Assembly: GCF_016908355.1 (NCBI RefSeq)
Contig: NZ_JAFBDT010000004.1
Location: forward strand, 105,960-169,959
DNA length: 64,000 nt
Direction of reading: 5' to 3'
DNA from: Fusibacter tunisiensis
GTDB taxonomy: Bacteria > Bacillota > Clostridia > Peptostreptococcales > Acidaminobacteraceae
Positions 7,766-16,686 of this stretch are shown one piece after another. How positions within the stretch are numbered: position 1 is the first letter of the stretch; each line of letters opens with the position of its first letter. Both the position numbers and the translations under genes were made by a program. The notes below the pieces were generated by a model that had not been told where the DNA came from, did not search any database, and saw nothing but the letters and a program-made list of their open reading frames with translations.

Positions 7766-8401
7766 ATGTTTAAGAAGCCGGTTATTTGGTTAATTATTAG
7801 TGTGTTTATAATTTCTGTGGGAATTCTAATTGCATCCCAAGCTGGAGTTTGGCTTGTAGCAGAAACAGATGATGAAAATGTAGATCTTATTGTGGTTCTT
7901 ATGGGGAGTGTTCCAGACCGTATATTGGAGGCTGTAGACCTTTATCATGAGGGCCGTTCAGACAAGATTGTGTTTGTTAAAAGCCACATGGAGGGCAGTG
8001 AGATTTTACTGGAACGGGGATATGAAATTCCCACAGACGCCCACTTGAGTTTTGATGCAGCTTTTGGACTTGGAGTGCCTAGTGAGGCCCTTGAAATTAT
8101 TGAAGGGGATGCAAAGAGTACCCAGGATGAAGCGATTCTTGTGAAAGACTATTTAGAGGCGAACCCAGAAATTGAATCAATCCTGGTGGTTACATCTAAG
8201 TATCATTCCATGCGCTCGCACAAAATATTTTCAAAAATGGTGAAAAGTTTGGATCAAGAAGTGAAAGTATACTCAAGTTCCAGCAGATATGACAGTTTTA
8301 ACGCAGAAAATTGGTGGAAAAACCGAGAAGACGCCAAACGGGTTGTGATGGAGTATTTGAAAATTTTTAACTTTTTACTCCGAGAACAGTTCCAGTTTTA
8401 A
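7766..8401 (+). CDS. YdcF/SanA-like DUF218 family protein
   Basis: A 211-residue protein with one N-terminal membrane segment (about residues 5-30) and a DUF218 domain: DLIVVLMGSVPDRILEAVDLY, then AKSTQDEAILVKDYL and a conserved ILVVTSKYHSMRSHKIF. DUF218 (YdcF, SanA, ElyC) proteins are linked to the cell envelope, but their substrate is generally unknown. The start at 7766 has GAGGTGAG just ahead. The REP-like palindrome ends 13 bases before the gene and might affect its expression. Confidence 0.8.
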   Translation: MFKKPVIWLIISVFIISVGILIASQAGVWLVAETDDENVDLIVVLMGSVPDRILEAVDLYHEGRSDKIVFVKSHMEGSEILLERGYEIPTDAHLSFDAAFGLGVPSEALEIIEGDAKSTQDEAILVKDYLEANPEIESILVVTSKYHSMRSHKIFSKMVKSLDQEVKVYSSSSRYDSFNAENWWKNREDAKRVVMEYLKIFNFLLREQFQF

Positions 8402-8458
8402 TCCGATTAATTTGGGTATATATTGAATAGGCATTTATGCCGAAAGGAAGTGAGTGGA

Positions 8459-8770
8459 ATGTTGAACGTTAGGGTTCAGGATGACCTAAAAACCTACCTT
8501 CATACACACCACCATGACACCATTTCTTTAAGGGTAAGACACAATGATTATACCACTGGAAACATCAACACATTGACCCCAAAGATTCGATTTAAAGATC
8601 CAACACACAAAGACAGATTCGATGTCTACGAGGTGGATGGGATTACAGTTTATGTTGAAAAAGAAATTGAAGCTGAATCAGATACCCTTGAATTTGTGGA
8701 TGAGCATGTAATGGGTATACATAGATGTCATGTGAAGGGAATTAGGCTGGATTCCGCAGAGATTAGTTAG
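8459..8770 (+). CDS. Conserved hypothetical protein, possibly HesB-like fold
   Basis: A 103-residue soluble protein. ATG at 8459 is chosen because AAAGGAAG at 8443-8450 is well spaced; an upstream start at 8423 has no ribosome site. The pattern DGITVYVEKEI resembles the strand segment of HesB/IscA-fold proteins (DGI.V.V), but the cysteines used for iron-sulfur binding are missing apart from one near the end (HRCHVKG). I therefore do not assign a function. It precedes flaG and is separated from it by a terminator. Confidence 0.55.
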   Translation: MLNVRVQDDLKTYLHTHHHDTISLRVRHNDYTTGNINTLTPKIRFKDPTHKDRFDVYEVDGITVYVEKEIEAESDTLEFVDEHVMGIHRCHVKGIRLDSAEIS

Positions 8771-8788
8771 CAAAAGTGAAGTTTTATT

Positions 8789-8835
8789 TCAATCCTGTTT
8801 TGTAGGTGTTTGTTTTACAAAGCAGGATTTTTGTG
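8789..8835 (+). terminator. Intrinsic terminator before flaG
   Basis: A stem of AATCCTG...TTTTGTA with TACAAAG...CAGGATT is followed by TTTTT. It ends the unit of the hypothetical gene at 8459-8770. Confidence 0.8.
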
Positions 8836-8861
8836 TTTATTGAATTGATGCGTAAAAACGT

Positions 8862-8889
8862 TAAAGAATTTTACGAGAGATGCCGATAC
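8862..8889 (+). promoter_or_regulatory. SigD (sigma-28) promoter of flaG-fliD unit
   Basis: TAAA at 8862-8865 and GCCGATAC at 8882-8889, 16 bases apart, match the flagellar sigma factor consensus. It lies 36 bases before flaG and probably drives flaG, fliD, the FliT-like gene and fliS. Confidence 0.85.
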
Positions 8890-8925
8890 ATAAGATAGAG
8901 AATTCCATGGAGAGGAGAAAGTGTT

Positions 8926-9333
8926 ATGAAGATTAACCATCTAAACGCAGGCAATGTTGCTGCGGCTGCACCGGGCACGGATGCCCAAATTAGGAGAACG
9001 GGTCAGGAGAGTACCAATCCTAAACCGGTTGAACGGATTAAGCAAGACGTCAAAGAAAATATCAATGTGGACAAAATGACTGGCAAAGAGCCTGTAAAAG
9101 AATTTTTTGATGAGGACATGCTGGACAAGTCAGTAGAGCAGGCAAATAAGTCTCTTGAAATTTATAACAGGCGGATAGAGCGTGCGGTTCACGAAGTAAC
9201 ACATGCAGTGATGTACACTGTAAAAGATACAGTGACCAATGAAGTTATTCAAGAGTTTCCACCGAGAAAAATTCAAGATATGATTGCTAAAATGTGGGAA
9301 CTTGCAGGACTTTTTGTAGATGAGAAGGCTTAA
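8926..9333 (+). CDS. flaG: FlaG family flagellar protein
   Basis: A 135-residue FlaG (YvyC-type) protein, thought to influence filament length and usually encoded directly before fliD. The N-terminal half is polar and low in structure. The C-terminal half, from about residue 75, carries the FlaG domain: NRRIERAVHEVTHAVMYTVK, TVTNEVIQEFPPRKI and MIAKMWELAGLFVDEKA. The ribosome binding site is GAGAGGAGAAAG. It leads the fliD-fliT-fliS group behind a SigD promoter. Confidence 0.9.
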   Translation: MKINHLNAGNVAAAAPGTDAQIRRTGQESTNPKPVERIKQDVKENINVDKMTGKEPVKEFFDEDMLDKSVEQANKSLEIYNRRIERAVHEVTHAVMYTVKDTVTNEVIQEFPPRKIQDMIAKMWELAGLFVDEKA

Positions 9334-9366
9334 CAGCTGGGACGATAGAGAATAGGATGTGATTTT

Positions 9367-11244
9367 ATGTCAACACTTAGAATATCTGGCTTCTCAGGAC
9401 TTGATACTGAGCAAATGATCAAAGACCTAATGAAAGCTGAAAATATGAAAGTGGATCGTGTAAAACAAGACAAACAATATGTTGAGTGGCAGCAAGAAGC
9501 CTATCGTGAGATTATCGGGGATATTCGCGATTTTCAATCGACATTTTTTGATGTGCTTAAACCAAGTACCAATATCAGTTCCGCGTCTTCTTTTGCCAAG
9601 TTTAGCTACAGCGTTACAAGTGGTGGGCTTGAAAGTTCAGCACTTTCTGTAACCGCCACAGCAGCGGCATCAAAGTCTTTAACCATTGAAAGTATTGACC
9701 GGTTGGCAACCAAAGACACTTGGAAAGGAGAGGCTTCTGGACTCCGTGGCATTGAGATTTCAGGCCTTAATTTAACAGATTTAAAAGCATCTGGAAAGGA
9801 CCTTGAATTTTCACTTGCAATTGGGTCAGATGCAAAAACCATTAATATTTCCAGCGCAGATCTAGCTGGGATAAACACTTCTGCAGAACTTACCACAGCC
9901 CTTAATACAAAAATTGAAGCTGCTTTTGGATCAGACTATAATGCTGTGGCCTCCTCTGCAGGCACAGAAGTGAAATTTGATTTTGCAGGTCGTGAAGTTA
10001 AAATTTTAAAATCAGGAGACAATCAGGAAACTTTAGATGCTTTTGGTGTAGCAAGTGGTGCAAGCAGTTATGGTTATGAAACGCAAGCTATAGGCGATTT
10101 GTTTGACTTTACTGCCGCTGGTATAGATGTTACGGCACTAAATATCAATGGACAAACCATTGCCCTTAGCGAAACAGATACACTTACCCAAATGAACAAA
10201 AAACTCAATGATGCAGGCGCTGGATTTGAAATCAGTTACAGCCAGTTGTCGGATAGTTTTACCATGGTTGCCTCTCAAGAAGGGTCTGTAAACAACATCA
10301 CACTGGATGATGCAAACACAGAAGCTTTTGTGACTGAGTTGTTTGGTGCTGGTGTTACCCGAACCGCAGGTGAAAATGCGGCCATGACGATAGATGGAAC
10401 GCAAGTGATTCAGTCCAGCAATGTTTTTGAAATGGATGGGATGACATTTGATTTGAAGGCAACATCAACAACCGCTATTGATGTAAAAGTGGGCGTTAAC
10501 ACAGAATCTGTTGTGGACAACATAAGAAGTTTTGTGACAGAGTACAATAAATTAATTGATGATATTTCAGGAAAATTAAAAGAAAAAAGAGATTATGATT
10601 ATAAACCGCTCACAGATGAGCAACGCGAAGCCTTATCAGAAGAAGAGATTGAACGCTGGGAAGACCGTGCAAAACTCGGTATTTTAAAAGGGGCGTCTGA
10701 ACTTGACAACATGCTGACCCAACTTAGAAATGCCGTTATTGAGCCAATTGAAGGTGTTGGCCTTTCTATGAACGATATAGGAATCTCCAGCGCCAGTTAT
10801 CAAGACCGTGGAAAGCTCTCAATTGATGAAGATAAGTTAAATCTTGCACTTGAAAACAATTATGATGATGTGGTTGGACTTTTTACGGCAAAATCAGATG
10901 TGGCTTATACAGAGTCAGCCAATCGATCCGAACGGTTCAAAGAAAGTGGAATTGGGGATCGATTCGGGGACATTCTTAAGGATTATGTGAGAACCACACG
11001 TGACTCTAACGGTAACAAGGGCATCCTTTTGGTTAAGGCTGGTGTGGAAAATGATACCAGCGTTTTACAAAATGACTTGTCAAAACGGATTGCAGGTTAT
11101 GATACACGAATTGATTCTTTGATGGATTATTTGACGTCAAGAGAGGATTATTATTACACCATGTTTACGCGTATGGAAAGTGCCCTTTCTCAACTTGAGA
11201 GTCAATCGGCATCGTTATCAGGCATGTTCTCAGGAGGCGCTTAA
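9367..11244 (+). CDS. fliD: Flagellar filament cap protein FliD (HAP2)
   Basis: FliD caps the growing filament and folds flagellin subunits into it. The 625-residue product has the N-terminal domain signature ISGFSGLDTEQMIKDLMKAE (residues 6-25), a long Ala/Thr/Ser-rich middle, and a C-terminal domain from about residue 370. Segments there are FVTEYNKLIDDISGKLKE and, near the end, DTRIDSLMDYLTSREDYYYT. The length is at the upper end for Firmicutes. Its stop overlaps the start of the next gene (TAATG), indicating translational coupling to the FliT-like chaperone. Confidence 0.95.
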   Translation: MSTLRISGFSGLDTEQMIKDLMKAENMKVDRVKQDKQYVEWQQEAYREIIGDIRDFQSTFFDVLKPSTNISSASSFAKFSYSVTSGGLESSALSVTATAAASKSLTIESIDRLATKDTWKGEASGLRGIEISGLNLTDLKASGKDLEFSLAIGSDAKTINISSADLAGINTSAELTTALNTKIEAAFGSDYNAVASSAGTEVKFDFAGREVKILKSGDNQETLDAFGVASGASSYGYETQAIGDLFDFTAAGIDVTALNINGQTIALSETDTLTQMNKKLNDAGAGFEISYSQLSDSFTMVASQEGSVNNITLDDANTEAFVTELFGAGVTRTAGENAAMTIDGTQVIQSSNVFEMDGMTFDLKATSTTAIDVKVGVNTESVVDNIRSFVTEYNKLIDDISGKLKEKRDYDYKPLTDEQREALSEEEIERWEDRAKLGILKGASELDNMLTQLRNAVIEPIEGVGLSMNDIGISSASYQDRGKLSIDEDKLNLALENNYDDVVGLFTAKSDVAYTESANRSERFKESGIGDRFGDILKDYVRTTRDSNGNKGILLVKAGVENDTSVLQNDLSKRIAGYDTRIDSLMDYLTSREDYYYTMFTRMESALSQLESQSASLSGMFSGGA

Positions 11245-11612
11245 TGAGCAAACCCGCTGAATTGGCACAGGCAATTTTAAAAGAAACTGAGATTATAGAA
11301 AGTGCCGTAGAAGCAAAGGATATTGAAATTGTGAACACCATATTGGAAAGGCGACAAAAGTTGATTGATGACTTGGCTACGTATGCACCTTTTGAGCCGT
11401 CTTCTGAAATTGGACAGATTATTGAAAAAATTCGAGAAAAGGATGACTTTTGTAAGGTGGGCATTTCACAGCTTAAAGCCGCACTTGAGCAGGAACAATA
11501 CGCTGTTAAAAGTGAGAAGAGCCAAATTACGAAGAGCAAAAAGGCGTATGATCGGTACCAGATGAATCTGCCCGGTCAAATGTCTGGGATGTCAATTGAT
11601 AAGAGAAAGTAA
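11244..11612 (+). CDS. fliT: FliT-like flagellar chaperone
   Basis: A 122-residue, mostly helical protein with the size and charge pattern of FliT/FlgN-type export chaperones (AILKETEIIESAVEAKDIEI, then LERRQKLIDDLATYAP). FliT proteins bind FliD before export. The family is weakly conserved, so the call rests on position: its ATG overlaps the fliD stop, and fliS follows 14 bases later. In B. subtilis the order is fliD-fliS-fliT; here fliT and fliS appear swapped. Confidence 0.7.
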   Translation: MSKPAELAQAILKETEIIESAVEAKDIEIVNTILERRQKLIDDLATYAPFEPSSEIGQIIEKIREKDDFCKVGISQLKAALEQEQYAVKSEKSQITKSKKAYDRYQMNLPGQMSGMSIDKRK

Positions 11613-11626
11613 CAGGAGGAAGTGAA

Positions 11627-12094
11627 ATGGCAATTATGAACCCATACAACTATTCGAAACCGAGAAATCATTTGAATATGGCTAAACCAGTAAATGCTGT
11701 TCCCAGTGGAAATGGTGGCCCGAAACCAAACGGCAATCCATCTATGGATCAGTATCTTGAAAATAAGATTATATCTGCAAAACCTGAAGAATTGACGTAC
11801 ATGCTTTATGAAGGTCTTGTGAAGTTTATTAAGAAAGCAAAGATGAACCTTGAGACAAAAAAGTATGACCAGGTGAACGCAAATACTCAGCGTGCTCAGG
11901 CGATTGTAGATGAGCTTAGAAGCACCTTAAATATGGAAATTCCAATGGCAGAAAGCATGGATGCCCTTTACGAATACTTGGGCTATAAACTTTTAAATGC
12001 CAACATTGATAAAGATGAAGCGCTTTTTGACGAAGCAATTGAAATTGCGGAAGACTTCAAAGAAACTTGGCGCAAGGCATTTGACCTTAAATAA
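11627..12094 (+). CDS. fliS: Flagellar export chaperone FliS
   Basis: FliS binds the C-terminal helices of flagellin in the cytoplasm and stops premature polymerisation. The 155-residue product has a 45-residue polar N-terminal extension containing a Pro/Asn-rich stretch. The FliS four-helix domain follows: YLENKIISAKPEELTYMLYE, GLVKFIKKAKMNLE and a C-terminal AEDFKETWRKAFDLK. AACAGGAGGAAG is its ribosome site. It closes the flaG-fliD-fliT-fliS unit. Confidence 0.92.
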   Translation: MAIMNPYNYSKPRNHLNMAKPVNAVPSGNGGPKPNGNPSMDQYLENKIISAKPEELTYMLYEGLVKFIKKAKMNLETKKYDQVNANTQRAQAIVDELRSTLNMEIPMAESMDALYEYLGYKLLNANIDKDEALFDEAIEIAEDFKETWRKAFDLK

Positions 12095-12204
12095 AAGTTC
12101 ACATTTTCTTTAAGGATTTTGATGGATAAAACCTGGTTTTCGGGGTATAATCACTTTATACTGTTATTGAATTGGATTAAAAAGAGATAGAAGGGAGTTT
12201 CCCT

Positions 12205-12384
12205 ATGGATATGAAAATTTCAGCTTTTCAAGTTCAAAACTTAACCAGTGTCAAACAGGCACTTGGCATGGCGAACCTTCAAAAAGCCATGAATCAGGAT
12301 CAACAGTCTGTGGATGCAGTTGTGAAAATGATGGAAAAATCAGTATCACCCCATCTGGGACAGTCTATTGATTTGAAAGTATAA
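12205..12384 (+). CDS. YjfB family putative motility protein
   Basis: A 59-residue protein (MDMKISAFQVQNLTSVKQAL...) matching the YjfB family, small proteins tied to motility genes but without known function. The pattern includes VKQALGMANLQKAMNQDQQS, then VKMMEKSVSPHLGQSIDLKV at the end. AGAAGGGAG lies a suitable distance ahead of the ATG. A terminator follows 8 bases after the stop, so it may be its own short unit. Confidence 0.8.
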   Translation: MDMKISAFQVQNLTSVKQALGMANLQKAMNQDQQSVDAVVKMMEKSVSPHLGQSIDLKV

Positions 12385-12391
12385 GGTATTT

Positions 12392-12425
12392 AAAGTTGAG
12401 TTGGCGATTCTGACTCAACTTTTTA
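12392..12425 (+). terminator. Intrinsic terminator after YjfB-type gene
   Basis: AAAGTTGAGT (12392-12401) pairs with ACTCAACTTT (12413-12422), and the T-run continues to 12425. Confidence 0.85.
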
Positions 12426-12441
12426 TTGGTTTGGGGGCAAT

Positions 12442-12861
12442 ATGATCAGAGAAGATTTGTTGGAAAGCTTAAACCGGATGCTTTTTCAAAAACTTGAACG
12501 ATTGGAAAAACTGGAAATTTTATTGGAAAATCTAGATGATACTGTCCATCCTGCTTTAATGCGGTCTTCGCTGGACGCCATTGAAACATTGCAAAAGCAA
12601 CTCTTAAATGGAGATGTCTTATTTCTGTCGGTTCTTGATAAATTTTTAAAGGCAAACAGTGCGCGAACACTTGGGGAATTGCCCAAGGAATCTTTGGCGC
12701 CACTTAAAGCGGCCCAGAGGCATATTAAGGAAATTGATGCTTTTCAAAATAGAATCAACCCAATGCTGGCTCAGTTTGAAGGGTTTAAAGAGTCTTTGAA
12801 AGCAGATGCTGTAAAAGCCCATCAGAAGAAACAGGTTGACCGAACTTACGGTAAAAAATAA
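12442..12861 (+). CDS. Helical protein, possible FlgN/FliT-like chaperone
   Basis: A 139-residue, entirely helical, charged protein (REDLLESLNRMLFQKLERLE... ending in a Lys/His-rich tail). No catalytic motif, signal peptide or membrane segment is visible. Its size, leucine-rich helices and place between the flagellar genes and hpf would fit a FlgN/FliT-type chaperone, but the sequence itself is not diagnostic. TTGGGGGC precedes the ATG. Confidence 0.55.
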   Translation: MIREDLLESLNRMLFQKLERLEKLEILLENLDDTVHPALMRSSLDAIETLQKQLLNGDVLFLSVLDKFLKANSARTLGELPKESLAPLKAAQRHIKEIDAFQNRINPMLAQFEGFKESLKADAVKAHQKKQVDRTYGKK

Positions 12862-12931
12862 TTGTAAAATACGATTTATAGGCATTCCTCTTGGGTATAT
12901 AACCAGTATCAAAGATAAAGGGGTTGAGTTT

Positions 12932-13462
12932 ATGAAAGTAATCGTGACTGGTAGAAATTTAGTAATCACCGATGCAATACGAGAGCAAGTTGAGAAAAAA
13001 CTCAGCAAATTCGACAAATTTTTTAATAGCGATGTAGAAGCACACGCTACTTTTAGCACACAAAAGAACAAGCACATCGTGGAAGTGACCATTCCTCTAA
13101 AAAATGGGGCGTTCTTCAGGGCAGAGAGTCGAACTGAAGACATGTATGGATCCATTGATGAAGCCATTGATAAAATTTCAAGGCAAATGAAAAAGCACAA
13201 AACCAAAATTGAGAAACGGTTCCATGATTCAGATTCCATTAGATTTGAGGCAATTCCTGAATCAACTGAAACGACGCCAGATTCCAGTATTGTAAAAACC
13301 AAACGTTTTGGAATCAAGCCAATGATGCCAGAAGAGGCGGTTCTTCAGATGGACCTCCTAGGCCATGATTTCTTTGTATTCTTAAATGGTGAGACAGATG
13401 ATGTCAATGTGGTTTATAGAAGAAAAGATGGCGATTTCGGTTTAATTGAGCCTTATCTATAA
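12932..13462 (+). CDS. hpf: Ribosome hibernation promoting factor, long form
   Basis: Long HPF dimerises 70S ribosomes into inactive 100S particles during stress or stationary phase. ATG at 12932 (MKVIVTGRNLVITDAIREQV) is the canonical start; the open frame extends further upstream but without family similarity. The 176-residue product has the RaiA/HPF N-terminal domain (residues 1-95) and the C-terminal dimerisation domain, with VKTKRFGIKPMMPEEAVLQM and FFVFLNGETDDVNVVYRRKD. The place between fliD/fliS and secA-prfB matches yvyD in B. subtilis. Confidence 0.95.
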   Translation: MKVIVTGRNLVITDAIREQVEKKLSKFDKFFNSDVEAHATFSTQKNKHIVEVTIPLKNGAFFRAESRTEDMYGSIDEAIDKISRQMKKHKTKIEKRFHDSDSIRFEAIPESTETTPDSSIVKTKRFGIKPMMPEEAVLQMDLLGHDFFVFLNGETDDVNVVYRRKDGDFGLIEPYL

Positions 13463-13485
13463 GAAAATTTAATACGATGATTTTA

Positions 13486-13518
13486 AAAAAATGAGTCTGC
13501 TAATGTGGGCTCATTTTC
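13486..13518 (+). terminator. Intrinsic terminator after hpf
   Basis: AAAATGAG pairs with CTCATTTT across a loop of about 14 bases. The T-run is short but the AT-rich stem and position suit a terminator. Confidence 0.65.
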
Positions 13519-13628
13519 TATGTTAAGATTCACTAAATATCTGTAATATGTGTTGTGAAAGAGTGGACTGACGTGATAGAATGTAAATGTTCTAATTATT
13601 TAATTATTTTTCTGAATGGAGATATAAA

Positions 13629-15617
13629 ATGAAGAGTATTAAAGGTAAGTTAATTGTTTATTTTTCGCTTTTGGTGGTTGTCAGTTTAATGGCTGTAGGC
13701 TTCACAGCGTTGATGCAAACGACTAGTGTCATTACAAATGATTCAACGCAAAGTATGAGCAGTTTAGCCCATCAATCATCATTAATGACAAAGTCGGAAA
13801 TTGAAAAAAATTCTATGGTAATTGAGCTGATTGGCGGCCGCAGTGACATTAAAGGGATGAACTGGTTGGCACAGAAACCTATTTTACTAAGACAGCTTAA
13901 ATTAACAGAGTTTAAGACACTTGGGGTTGCAAATCTCAAAGGCGATGTGCGCTATACAGATGAACGTGAGATGAATATTGCTGAAGAGCCGTATTTCAAG
14001 GAAGCTCTTGAAGGGAAACCCGCAATTTCAGATGTGATTATTAATCCGCTAAATGATATGCCCGAGGTGGTTTTTGTGGCCCCAATCATTGACATTGATA
14101 AGGTTAGAGGGGTTCTTGTGGCGCACTTGGATGCGCGCAAACTTAGTGATATTACCGATTCAGTGACCTACGGTGAAAAAGGATATGCTTATATGATCAA
14201 TTCGATTGGACAAACAATCGCGCATCCTGACCGAAATCGTGTAAATAAACTTTATAATACCCTCATTGAAGTTGAAAGCACACCGGCTCTAGCTTCTCAA
14301 GCTGAGGCGATTCAAAAGATGATTGATGAAAAATCGGGGACCTATAGTTATACTTATGATGGAAAACCTTTGATGGTATCTTATGAGCCAGTTGAGGGAA
14401 CACCGTGGATTTTTGTACTTCAGGCGGATGAATCTGAGGTGCTTGGCACTTTGACAGCCATGCAGAAACAAATTTTTTATATGATTTTGTTGGCAGTTGC
14501 AGTAAGTGTTGTGATTGTTTATTTGGTTGGAAATTCTATTGCAAAACCTTTAAAAGAATTGGCGGGATCTTCTAAGAAAATTGCAGAGCTGGATATTACC
14601 ACTGATATTCCTGAGAAATTGAGAAAGCGTAAGGATGAGGTGGGCGTTTTAAGTACTGCCTATCAAACGGTTATAGAAAATTTACGAGGCGTTATTTCAG
14701 ACATTATGTCTTCAGCAGATCAAGTTGCAGCGTCATCTCAGCAGTTGACAGCATCTTCTCAACAAGCCTCAATTGCGGTTGAAGAAGTTTCAAGGGCTGT
14801 GGAAGAGATTGCTTCTGGGGCGACTGATCAAGCACGCAATTCAGAGGAAGGTTCTGAGAAAGGACTTGAACTTGGCAGGGTTATAGAGGAAGATCAAACA
14901 CAACTTTCAGCACTGAATGCAGTTTCGGAAGTTGTTGGAAGTCTAGTAAACGAGGGGCTTAGCGAAGTTGAAAAACTTTCGAGTATTGCCGACAAGAGCA
15001 ATGCTGCGACGCATAAGGTGCAATCCGAAATTATTAAAACCGACAACAGCACTCAGAAAATTGACCAAGCAAGTCAGATGATTGCGTCTATTGCAGATCA
15101 AACAAATCTACTTGCACTTAACGCCGCAATTGAAGCTGCTAGAGCGGGTGAGGCTGGTCGAGGCTTTGCTGTTGTTGCAGAGGAGATTCGAAAGTTAGCT
15201 GAACAATCTATGTCATCGACACACACCATTGATGAGGTGGTTAAAGAACTTCAATTAAATTCACATGAAGCGGTTGTGATTATGCAAGATGTTCTGGATG
15301 TTATGAAGGAACAAATGGAGAGCGTGGATACAACGAGAAGAAAGTATCATGAAATTACTGAGGCAATTGGAAAAACTCGAGCAGCGGTGGAAAAACTCAA
15401 TGTTTCGGGTCAAGACATGGAAGAAATGAAGAATGAAATTATTGATGCCCTTCAAAATCTGGCAGCAATTGCCGAAGAGAATTCGGCGTCTTCTGAAGAA
15501 GTTTCAGCTTCTATGCAACAGCAGACCAGTTCAATGGATGAAATTGCTTCTGCAAGTGAGAGTTTGGCGGAATTGGCTCAAGGTCTTAAATCTGCAGTAA
15601 TGAAGTTCAAGATATAA
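13629..15617 (+). CDS. Methyl-accepting chemotaxis protein (dCache type)
   Basis: A 662-residue transmembrane chemoreceptor. Membrane helix 1 is about residues 9-29. An extracellular double-Cache sensor fills residues 35-275, with the typical [20 protein letters not shown] and [16 protein letters not shown]. Helix 2 is about 284-303, followed by HAMP and a cytoplasmic signalling domain. That domain has the conserved hairpin tip [19 protein letters not shown] then [18 protein letters not shown]. It has no C-terminal CheR-docking pentapeptide. The ligand cannot be read from the sequence. Ahead lies AT-rich DNA with TTGTGA and TAGAAT as a possible promoter. Confidence 0.95.
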   Translation: MKSIKGKLIVYFSLLVVVSLMAVGFTALMQTTSVITNDSTQSMSSLAHQSSLMTKSEIEKNSMVIELIGGRSDIKGMNWLAQKPILLRQLKLTEFKTLGVANLKGDVRYTDEREMNIAEEPYFKEALEGKPAISDVIINPLNDMPEVVFVAPIIDIDKVRGVLVAHLDARKLSDITDSVTYGEKGYAYMINSIGQTIAHPDRNRVNKLYNTLIEVESTPALASQAEAIQKMIDEKSGTYSYTYDGKPLMVSYEPVEGTPWIFVLQADESEVLGTLTAMQKQIFYMILLAVAVSVVIVYLVGNSIAKPLKELAGSSKKIAELDITTDIPEKLRKRKDEVGVLSTAYQTVIENLRGVISDIMSSADQVAASSQQLTASSQQASIAVEEVSRAVEEIASGATDQARNSEEGSEKGLELGRVIEEDQTQLSALNAVSEVVGSLVNEGLSEVEKLSSIADKSNAATHKVQSEIIKTDNSTQKIDQASQMIASIADQTNLLALNAAIEAARAGEAGRGFAVVAEEIRKLAEQSMSSTHTIDEVVKELQLNSHEAVVIMQDVLDVMKEQMESVDTTRRKYHEITEAIGKTRAAVEKLNVSGQDMEEMKNEIIDALQNLAAIAEENSASSEEVSASMQQQTSSMDEIASASESLAELAQGLKSAVMKFKI

Positions 15618-15635
15618 TATTTTTAAGGGTTACTA

Positions 15636-15675
15636 AGGGCGTGTTTCTTGATAAATCAGGAGCATGTCCTTTTTT
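15636..15675 (+). terminator. Intrinsic terminator after chemoreceptor
   Basis: AGGGCGTG (15636-15643) pairs with CATGTCCT (15663-15670), followed by a run of T. Confidence 0.75.
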
Positions 15676-15744
15676 CGTGCAAGTTGAACAGGACATTTGC
15701 CTGTTTATTTGATAAAATAGTTATATATCGAAAATATTTGATAA

Positions 15745-16100
15745 GGAAATTTTGAATCGATTTATCTTGATAAGATTACAGTTGCACAGGAACATTATTG
15801 TACGGCGTCTACCCAGATGATTATGGGCCAGTTTTACCCTGAAATTTTCAGTCAGCAGAAACACGATGGGGTTTTTGTGGGTGCTTGCGTGGGTGGCGAA
15901 CTTCATGAACTTGGTATGCGCATGGTGATGATGGATTTTCATTGGACGCGGCCTTTGCCCAAAAAACAGATTTGCCTTCTTTGGCATATGGGGTATTGCG
16001 AATTAACCCAGAGAATGATATCGAGCTTGATGAGGCGGTGCGGCGTTCGGATGATTTGATGTTTAAGAATAAAAGTGAGCGAAAGGAGTTTCGAGAATGA
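15745..16100 (+). pseudogene. Remnant of B12-binding/GGDEF sensor protein
   Basis: One frame from 15745 reads a cobalamin-binding-domain fragment: YLDKITVAQEHYCTASTQMI, then FVGACVGGELHELGMRMVMM. It loses similarity near 15935. A different frame, ending in TGA at 16098-16100, reads the very C-terminus of a GGDEF domain: DLPSLAYGVLRINPENDIEL, then DEAVRRSDDLMFKNKSERKE. The catalytic GGDEF motif and most of both domains are gone and the two frames do not connect. I read this as an internally deleted, decayed diguanylate cyclase with a B12-type sensor. No start codon or ribosome site remains. It overlaps the nitroreductase start by four bases. Confidence 0.75.
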
Positions 16101-16606
16101 GTGTAATTTTTGATAGAAGGAGCATCAGGCGGTATAAGGATTTACCCGTTTCTGAAAAAGATTTGGAGGGTATGTTACGTGCGGGAATGTACGCGCCTTC
16201 AGCTGGAAACGAACGTCCATGGCAATTTGTTGTGATTCGAGACCGCGAGAAGTTAATGAAAATCACTGAGTTTCACCCGTTTACGCAAATGTTAAAGGAA
16301 GCGCCCGTTGCGATTGTACCGTGTGCAGATATGCGTGATCTTAAGTATGATGGCGATTTTTGGGTTCAGGATATGGCAGCATGTGTGGAAAATATTTTGC
16401 TTGAGGGAACGGCTCGCGAACTTGGAACGTGTTGGTGTGGTGTGTATCCTAAGGAAAATTATGTGCGTGAACTTTCTGCGCTTTTAGGACTACCTGATTA
16501 TATGGTTCCGTTTTCTGTAATTGCTGTGGGACATCCAAATGAGTCACGTGAGGTGCGTGAACGTTTTAATCGGTCTCGTGTACATTTTGAAAAATGGTCG
16601 TTATAA
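16097..16606 (+). CDS. Nitroreductase family protein
   Basis: A 169-residue FMN-dependent nitroreductase-family oxidoreductase. The N-terminus has the FMN-binding pattern DRRSIRRYKDLPVSE and MLRAGMYAPSAGNERPWQF; later come AACVENILLEGTARELGTCW and PFSVIAVGHPNE. The natural substrate is unknown. AAAGGAG nine bases before the ATG belongs to the tail of the neighbouring GGDEF remnant. The original B12/GGDEF gene probably overlapped and preceded it in one operon. A strong terminator follows. Confidence 0.9.
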   Translation: MSVIFDRRSIRRYKDLPVSEKDLEGMLRAGMYAPSAGNERPWQFVVIRDREKLMKITEFHPFTQMLKEAPVAIVPCADMRDLKYDGDFWVQDMAACVENILLEGTARELGTCWCGVYPKENYVRELSALLGLPDYMVPFSVIAVGHPNESREVRERFNRSRVHFEKWSL

Positions 16607-16630
16607 GTAGTAGTATGGTTAAAAATTATT

Positions 16631-16667
16631 AAAGCCCTTGGATGTGTTTCTATCCAAGGGCTTTTTG
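16631..16667 (+). terminator. Intrinsic terminator after nitroreductase
   Basis: AAAGCCCTTGGAT pairs with ATCCAAGGGCTTT and is followed by TTT. The A-run on the other side makes it usable from both strands. Confidence 0.9.
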
Positions 16668-16686
16668 TGCGTATAGGTTTATGTCG

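Noticed and set aside
15817..16059. An 80-residue open frame as an independent gene
   Set aside because: It lacks a ribosome site, and its similarity is to the middle of a cobalamin-binding domain; it belongs to the decayed gene.
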